Shown here piece by piece: positions 58,738 to 64,000 of a stretch of DNA of 64,000 bases. The stretch comes from Ifrita kowaldi (Eukaryota; Chordata; Aves; Passeriformes; Cinclosomatidae): NCBI GenBank assembly GCA_013398055.1, contig VZRS01002444.1, positions 62,001 to 126,000 of the forward strand, written 5' to 3'. A model generated the notes under the pieces. It was not told the DNA's origin. It ran no database searches and saw nothing but the letters and a program-made list of their open reading frames with translations. Positions within the stretch are counted from its first letter, which is position 1. Each line of letters begins with the position of its first letter. A program made the position numbers and the translations under genes.

Positions 58738-61700
58738 CTGGCAGGCAGAAAGAGATAATTTAAGATTAGCAATGTTTCATGAAGATAAGAAAAAGCAGAT
58801 CAGCCTGGCAGAGAAGAGTCTCTTCCCTTGGCTTGCACAGTCATTTCCTGCTCTCTCAGGATATCCTGCCATCAGAGTCAAGGCTGAGCTACTGTGGCTT
58901 CCCAGCACTGCTCACACAACCTGACATGCCCTTTGCTGTGTGTTTCTCTCTTACACCACTAGAGTATTTTGAAGCCAGAGCTCTTTGAAAGGAGCTCCTG
59001 CAGGGAAACAACCAGTGTTGGATAAAGACCATTCCCACGGGGCAGCTGCCTGCATTTTTCTCCTCTGCTGTGCCCTTCTGTCATTCCAATGTGATATCTC
59101 TTCTGCAGAGGGTCCTTCAGACTGTGTTATTTGAAAGCTGATGTCCTCCAGGCCATTATCCTCTCTGCTGAGGGCTCAAATGTTCTCTTTCCCTATCTGG
59201 GGGCAGAGACCACGGCCTACACCTACAGACAACTGACACATGACTGCAAAGCCAAGGGCTCATCTCTGGCTGCAAAGTGTGATGCACAAGGCAGCAAATG
59301 ATGGTATTAGGTGGTAGGCAAAAAAAAGCAGTGAACAACTTGCTCAGCCAGACTGTGAGGGGATAAAAATGCACAAGAGCTGGTGCAGAAAGTTGCTAGG
59401 AAGGAGTAGTTACTGCAGCAGGCAAATCTACAGTAAATATTTGTATACTCTAAGTGGAGACGGCCCACACAGCCCCCACCATCGCAATATTTGCCAGAAT
59501 GCTTTGATTATGGGCTGGTCTCTGGCACAGCCTCCAGTTTCTCCCTACCCTGGCAGATGTTTATAGAAATGATGGTTATTTATAGGTTAGCTGAAAACAG
59601 TCTCCTCCTCTCCTCACAGGCAGTGGGGTCTGTTCAAGTTCTACCTTGGAGGCATTAACTGGAGGTCCTTTGCTTCTGCCCGTGCCTGCCCTGAGGGGAT
59701 CATGGGTAGGAGGTGACCCAACAGGCCACCCAAGGACATGTGGCCATGTGTAGGTGTAGGCACAGGCAGGCACTGTAGGACAGTATGGACAGAAAGGTTT
59801 TGGGGTGGATTCTGCCTTCAATTCCCCGTGAGATGAGATTCTCAGGGTGGCAGAACAGTACGCGGTGGGGCTTTCCCATCTGGATGCATTCACTTGCCAG
59901 AGGGTTTGAAGCCAATTTCCCCTGTTGTCATATCAAATGTGCTGGAGCACAAAGCACTGGAAAAGGAGGGGGCAGTGAGGCACTCTGGTGCTCACAAGCC
60001 TCTCCCCATCACTCTCTTGCTTCCAGTCCCCACCATCTCCCACCGCTTGAATCCACAGTTCCTATCCCTATGTGCAGCAAGAGGAAGCCGTGGGAGGAAA
60101 TTAGGCACTATTAGTGGCTGACACCCTTCAGACCCAGCCCCCAGTACTAAGGATGGTCCAGGAAGGGACAGCTGTACAGCCACTCCACTTTGTGTTGGAG
60201 TTGGACCAAAAAAATTTAAGTTACCGTAGAACTCACTTAGGGATCCTTGGATGTGGTGGATGTTTCTAGGATTTGATTAGGGCCATTGTTGTATTTTGGT
60301 GTCTGCGCAAGATCAAGGCTACTCTGAAGTGAGGGGTAATTTTTGGCAGGGAGACAAAGATAATCGTCACAGCTCATCATATTAGGATATTACACATGGT
60401 ATCTCCCTTTCAAAGAGGCAAGTGCTTGCTGAGGGTCTGGAAAACTGCTTGTGAGGGGCAACTGCAAAGATGAGACTGTGGTTAAGACACTGAGCAATGC
60501 TGAACTCCCTCTGCTCCTGCTAATGGCCCTGGGAAGCAGAGGGTGAACAGCACACAGTCCTTTTGGCTCCACATGGACCATCCCAGTGCCCAACCAGCTT
60601 GCTGGTGCAGAAACTTCCATCTGCATCTTCATCCCCTACACTGTTCACCTGTACCTTCCCTGCTCTCCAAAGTCCTTCACACAGGGCGAGAAGCTGCCTG
60701 TGTTTAGGAGGAATTGTGAATGTGCTCATGGAAAACGTTCAGCTCTGACTTCCAGAACACCAGGCACCCGGTGGGGTGCAGCTCACTCTCCTGCTGGCAG
60801 CTGGGTCTACCCTGATATTCTCAGACAAACATGGTGACTTTTCATCAGCTTTTTGAGCAAAACCACTGTGTTGCATTCACTACTTAGCAACTCGCTTCAG
60901 CCTAATCTGGACCTATGTCACAGCACTGTGCTAAAGCAACACAGCTCTGAGGTGGGTGGATTTTATTATTTTTTAGGTTGATGGGTTTGTTTGTTTGTTT
61001 TAATTGAATGCAATATATAAGAGAATTTGCAGGGGGGATTCAGGAGGGATGAGTGGATGGATTGACAGAAAGTCCCTTCCCATGGAATAAAACAGTGTTG
61101 ATGAATTCATGTGAGGTGGCCCGCTCCCCAGCCCCATAAATGCTAGAAGAATGACCTAATGGGATTCTTTCTTTCTCTTGTTGTCTGAAAGAATGGGGAT
61201 TTTTTAGCTACTGAGCAGCCAACAAATATTTTTGTGTGGATTATGGCAGGAGAAAAAAAAAAAAAAAAACAGTCCAAATCCGAAATGATCAGGACTGCAG
61301 GGGCTGTATCCTGTTCCCAGTCAATGAACAGGAATCCTTGTCAGAGTTAATGCTCAGTGCACGGAGTGAGTGCCAAGCAGCAGCTCTCTGGGGAAGGAGG
61401 AAAGACAGGGAATGGGCTTCATATTCTGCAGGCTACAATCTGCAAACCCTGCAAGCCCAAAGCTGTTGTTGCTGCACCAAGCTCTGAGACAGGGAGCAAG
61501 AACAGAAGGTGATCCCAGGAGAGCCTGTGACTGCTTCCAGACACAGTCAGGCCAAGGCTCTCCAGGGTCTCTCACAACAGCTCTTTTTATCTTTATGTAA
61601 TTCTAAGACAGAAGCAGCCATGAGGCTGCTGCATCACACTGCCCTGTTTAGAGGTCTGCACCTCCCCTTGCAGCCTCATCCTATGTGGACTTGGCAGGAA

Positions 61701-64000
61701 CAAGGCTGAAGTCAGGGGGACCATTCCTCTAAGTCAACAGCAGCTACCAAAGACAAGTGGGGTAAAGAGGTTCCTGCCACTGTGATGTCACTCCTCCTTG
61801 GAATAACAGGACTGGTTTTAAGGTTGCTTCTTGCTCTCTTTGTCTCTCTTGTGTTTGATACAGGAAACATCAAACAAACATCTCTATATCATTCCATGTT
61901 TCAGTCCCCACACCCTGAAGACAGCTTTCTGGGAACACAAGCTCATTAGAAAATTCTTGGATGTTGTCCCAAAAATGTTTCTAGTGAATAGAAAGCTGGT
62001 CTGGCAGGAGAGTATGATAACATATAAATAATGGATGTTTCCAGCACATTGTGTGCTTTAAATCTGAGCGTCTTGAACCCAAAAGGAGGGTGGAGTGTGC
62101 TTAGGGGCAGCCAGAGGACCAAAATGCTATCTTATCTTCAGTCAGTGCCTGGAGCCTCAAATCCTGGTGTTTGAAGGGGGTCAGGAAAGCGCTTTACATC
62201 GTTACCCAGCTGCTATGTCAGCTGTGTGCTCACTACAGGTGAGAAGGCAGCACAGCATGCAGGGGGTGTTGTCTCATTTGGAAGACCTCTCCATTGCAGG
62301 CAGGCTCTAATGAAGCAGACCTACACCTTTATTCACTGCAAAAGGCTCTCCCTTGCTCCATGGAAAGGGCAGAGGAAAAGCAGCGCTCCAAGGAAGCTTT
62401 GGAGACTTGAAGCATCACAGAGCAGATGAAGCAGCAGCAAATACATGGTTAGAAAGACAACACAATAGCATTTATTGTAAAGCATGTCCAGTGGTTGCTG
62501 TGGTGATTCCTAACATCACTGCAACACGGAAGTGCTCAGTCAATACTGTGCACCAATTTCAGGAGCTCTCTGACACTTCCCTAACTGTATTATTATTATT
62601 CAGGATGTCCCCACATCATCACTTTTCTCCTACAAAGCTATTGAGTGCAGCAGTAGCATCTTCCAGCAGAGGATCCAGCTCTTGGTGGTGTATTTAAATA
62701 CATCCTTAAATGTTTTAAATTTAAAACATCCTTTAAATGCAGCTGCAGCAGCAGGGTTCAGGTGTCACGTAACAAATCAGTGCAGAAGCAGGCACAGACC
62801 CACATGTCGCAGCCATGCTCACTCTTCAGGTAGGGAATAAAACTCTCCAATTCCTCTCCTCCCCCAGAGCACTGACTGCTTTTATCCTCTAAATACAAAT
62901 GTAGATGTGAAAACTTTCCTCTGTGTCATTTTAGTGAACTGATTGTCTGATTTAAACCTTTTCTCTGAATTATATGCAACAAGTTATGGCAGCTGAGTGT
63001 AATTAAGAACAGGTTTCTACAGCTAGATTGGAGTCAGCCTTCTTCCCAAGCATATATTTTGTGCAGCCTCATATGGTGCTTTTGAGCATATGTCACACGG
63101 TGCATCAGCGGATGCACATGATCTCGCTCCATGCTACTCCTGTCTTCTTCTCCTCAGCTCCTCGGATCTTTCCACCTCCAACACAGTGAAATTTTATGCT
63201 CTGTTCACAGATAAGTGAACTGAAAGTCACTGGAACAAAACCCCCTCTGGCAGTGCCAAGAATGGCTATTCTGGGAGACTCTTTGCTTTCCAGTTTTCTG
63301 AATAGGTGAGCCAAAGATGTGGGATATGCCGAGGCTGGATGCACTCCACTCACACAGATCTTTGCCCCTAATCCTTTGAGCTCCAATTCTAATGCTGGTC
63401 GAGCTGCCACCCGAGGGAAAGGCAATTTATTAACTCCTAATTAAGGTATGAACCACTGCATGAACAGCAGGGAAAATTACAGCATCTGTCAGTGAGATGT
63501 GAGCTGGCGTGGGAGCACAGGAACAAGTGACCACTGCACCAGCAAGGCTCTCAAGACACCCTTGAGTGCCATTTTCTATAATTCAAGTTTCATTTCTGAA
63601 ATGCACCAAGTTCTGGGTCCAGCCTAAGCACCTTCATTCATTTATGGTTTGTGACTCTCTCCTTTCACTCCTCCCACAGCAGTGAGAAGGAAAAACCCTC
63701 GTTAGGTGGTGTTGCAGCAGATGCAGTGATGCCTGTTTTTGCAGTGATGACATGAGCAGACTGACACAGTCATTACCAGGAGGGAGTGGGAATGGGAGAT
63801 GACTCCCAGGTTATTGTGGCACTATAAAAACTCAACCCCAGGACAGTTCCACGCCCAGCCACAGTGGTGAGGCTGGAGCTGCGTTGTTACAGCAGCTGCT
63901 CCAATTGCAGTTCCTTTAAGTATTATCCTTGGGTGCAGCATGAATATATAATTTGTTTGGAAAGGCTGTAGCAGCATCAGAGTGTGATCCAGGAGACCTT
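58738..64000 (-). other. MGLL intron (partial)
   Basis: Sequence upstream of the 58522-58737 exon on the minus strand. The next MGLL exon toward the N-terminus (the LPNLSLG region) was not found. Contents: a 17-A run at 61253-61269 and a 106-codon minus-strand open frame at 63105-63425 of unknown meaning. No identifiable repeat family was seen. Confidence 0.7.

Noticed and set aside
61253..61269. 17-A run as a retroposon tail
   Set aside because: The preceding sequence matches no element I know and no flanking duplication is evident.
1..64000. tRNA, rRNA, CRISPR, operon or endogenous viral genes
   Set aside because: None of the diagnostic structures or conserved protein motifs were seen; the window is a normal avian gene region.

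Overview
The window is nuclear DNA of a vertebrate, almost certainly a bird. It holds intron-split genes with consensus GT-AG splice sites. The recognisable interspersed repeats are CR1-type LINE 3' ends, the dominant avian repeat family. Repeat density is low, and the proteins are clear orthologues of human genes in the human 3q21 order PODXL2 - ABTB1 - MGLL. I cannot name the species.

Layout. From 1 to about 18 kb is PODXL2 (endoglycan, a CD34-family sialomucin) on the plus strand. Six coding exons lie between 6108 and 15153, including the stop; the first exon(s) with the signal peptide are not seen and are probably to the left. A 3'UTR of about 2.9 kb probably ends near an AATAAA at 18016. 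A short intergenic stretch (18.0-20.2 kb) carries a reverse-oriented CR1 end, a 56-bp GC-rich tandem repeat and a 100-N assembly gap. ABTB1 (ankyrin plus two BTB domains) follows on the plus strand, starting in a CpG island at 20439 and ending at 44811. All 12 coding exons can be placed, and they join into one 477-residue frame, against 478 in human. From about 45 to 53.8 kb no established gene is visible. The last two coding exons of MGLL (monoacylglycerol lipase) lie on the minus strand at 57417-57542 and 58522-58737, with a probable 3'UTR down to about 53.8 kb. The rest, to 64 kb, is MGLL intron.

The three genes are neighbours rather than a pathway. PODXL2 is a surface mucin, ABTB1 an intracellular adaptor with two BTB domains, and MGLL a serine hydrolase of 2-arachidonoylglycerol. 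PODXL2 and ABTB1 lie head to tail, while ABTB1 and MGLL converge.

Most worth a second look: a splice-flanked, in-phase 27-codon candidate cassette exon in ABTB1 intron 8 (34706-34786); an upstream ATG in ABTB1 exon 1 whose frame overlaps the main start and ends in exon 3; a collapsed GC-rich minisatellite at the ABTB1 promoter gap; paired RFX X-box-like palindromes in a PODXL2 intron; and two phase-compatible exon-like blocks just past ABTB1. I saw no previously undescribed biological system; these are gene-structure and regulatory candidates. I saw no tRNA, rRNA, CRISPR or viral gene.
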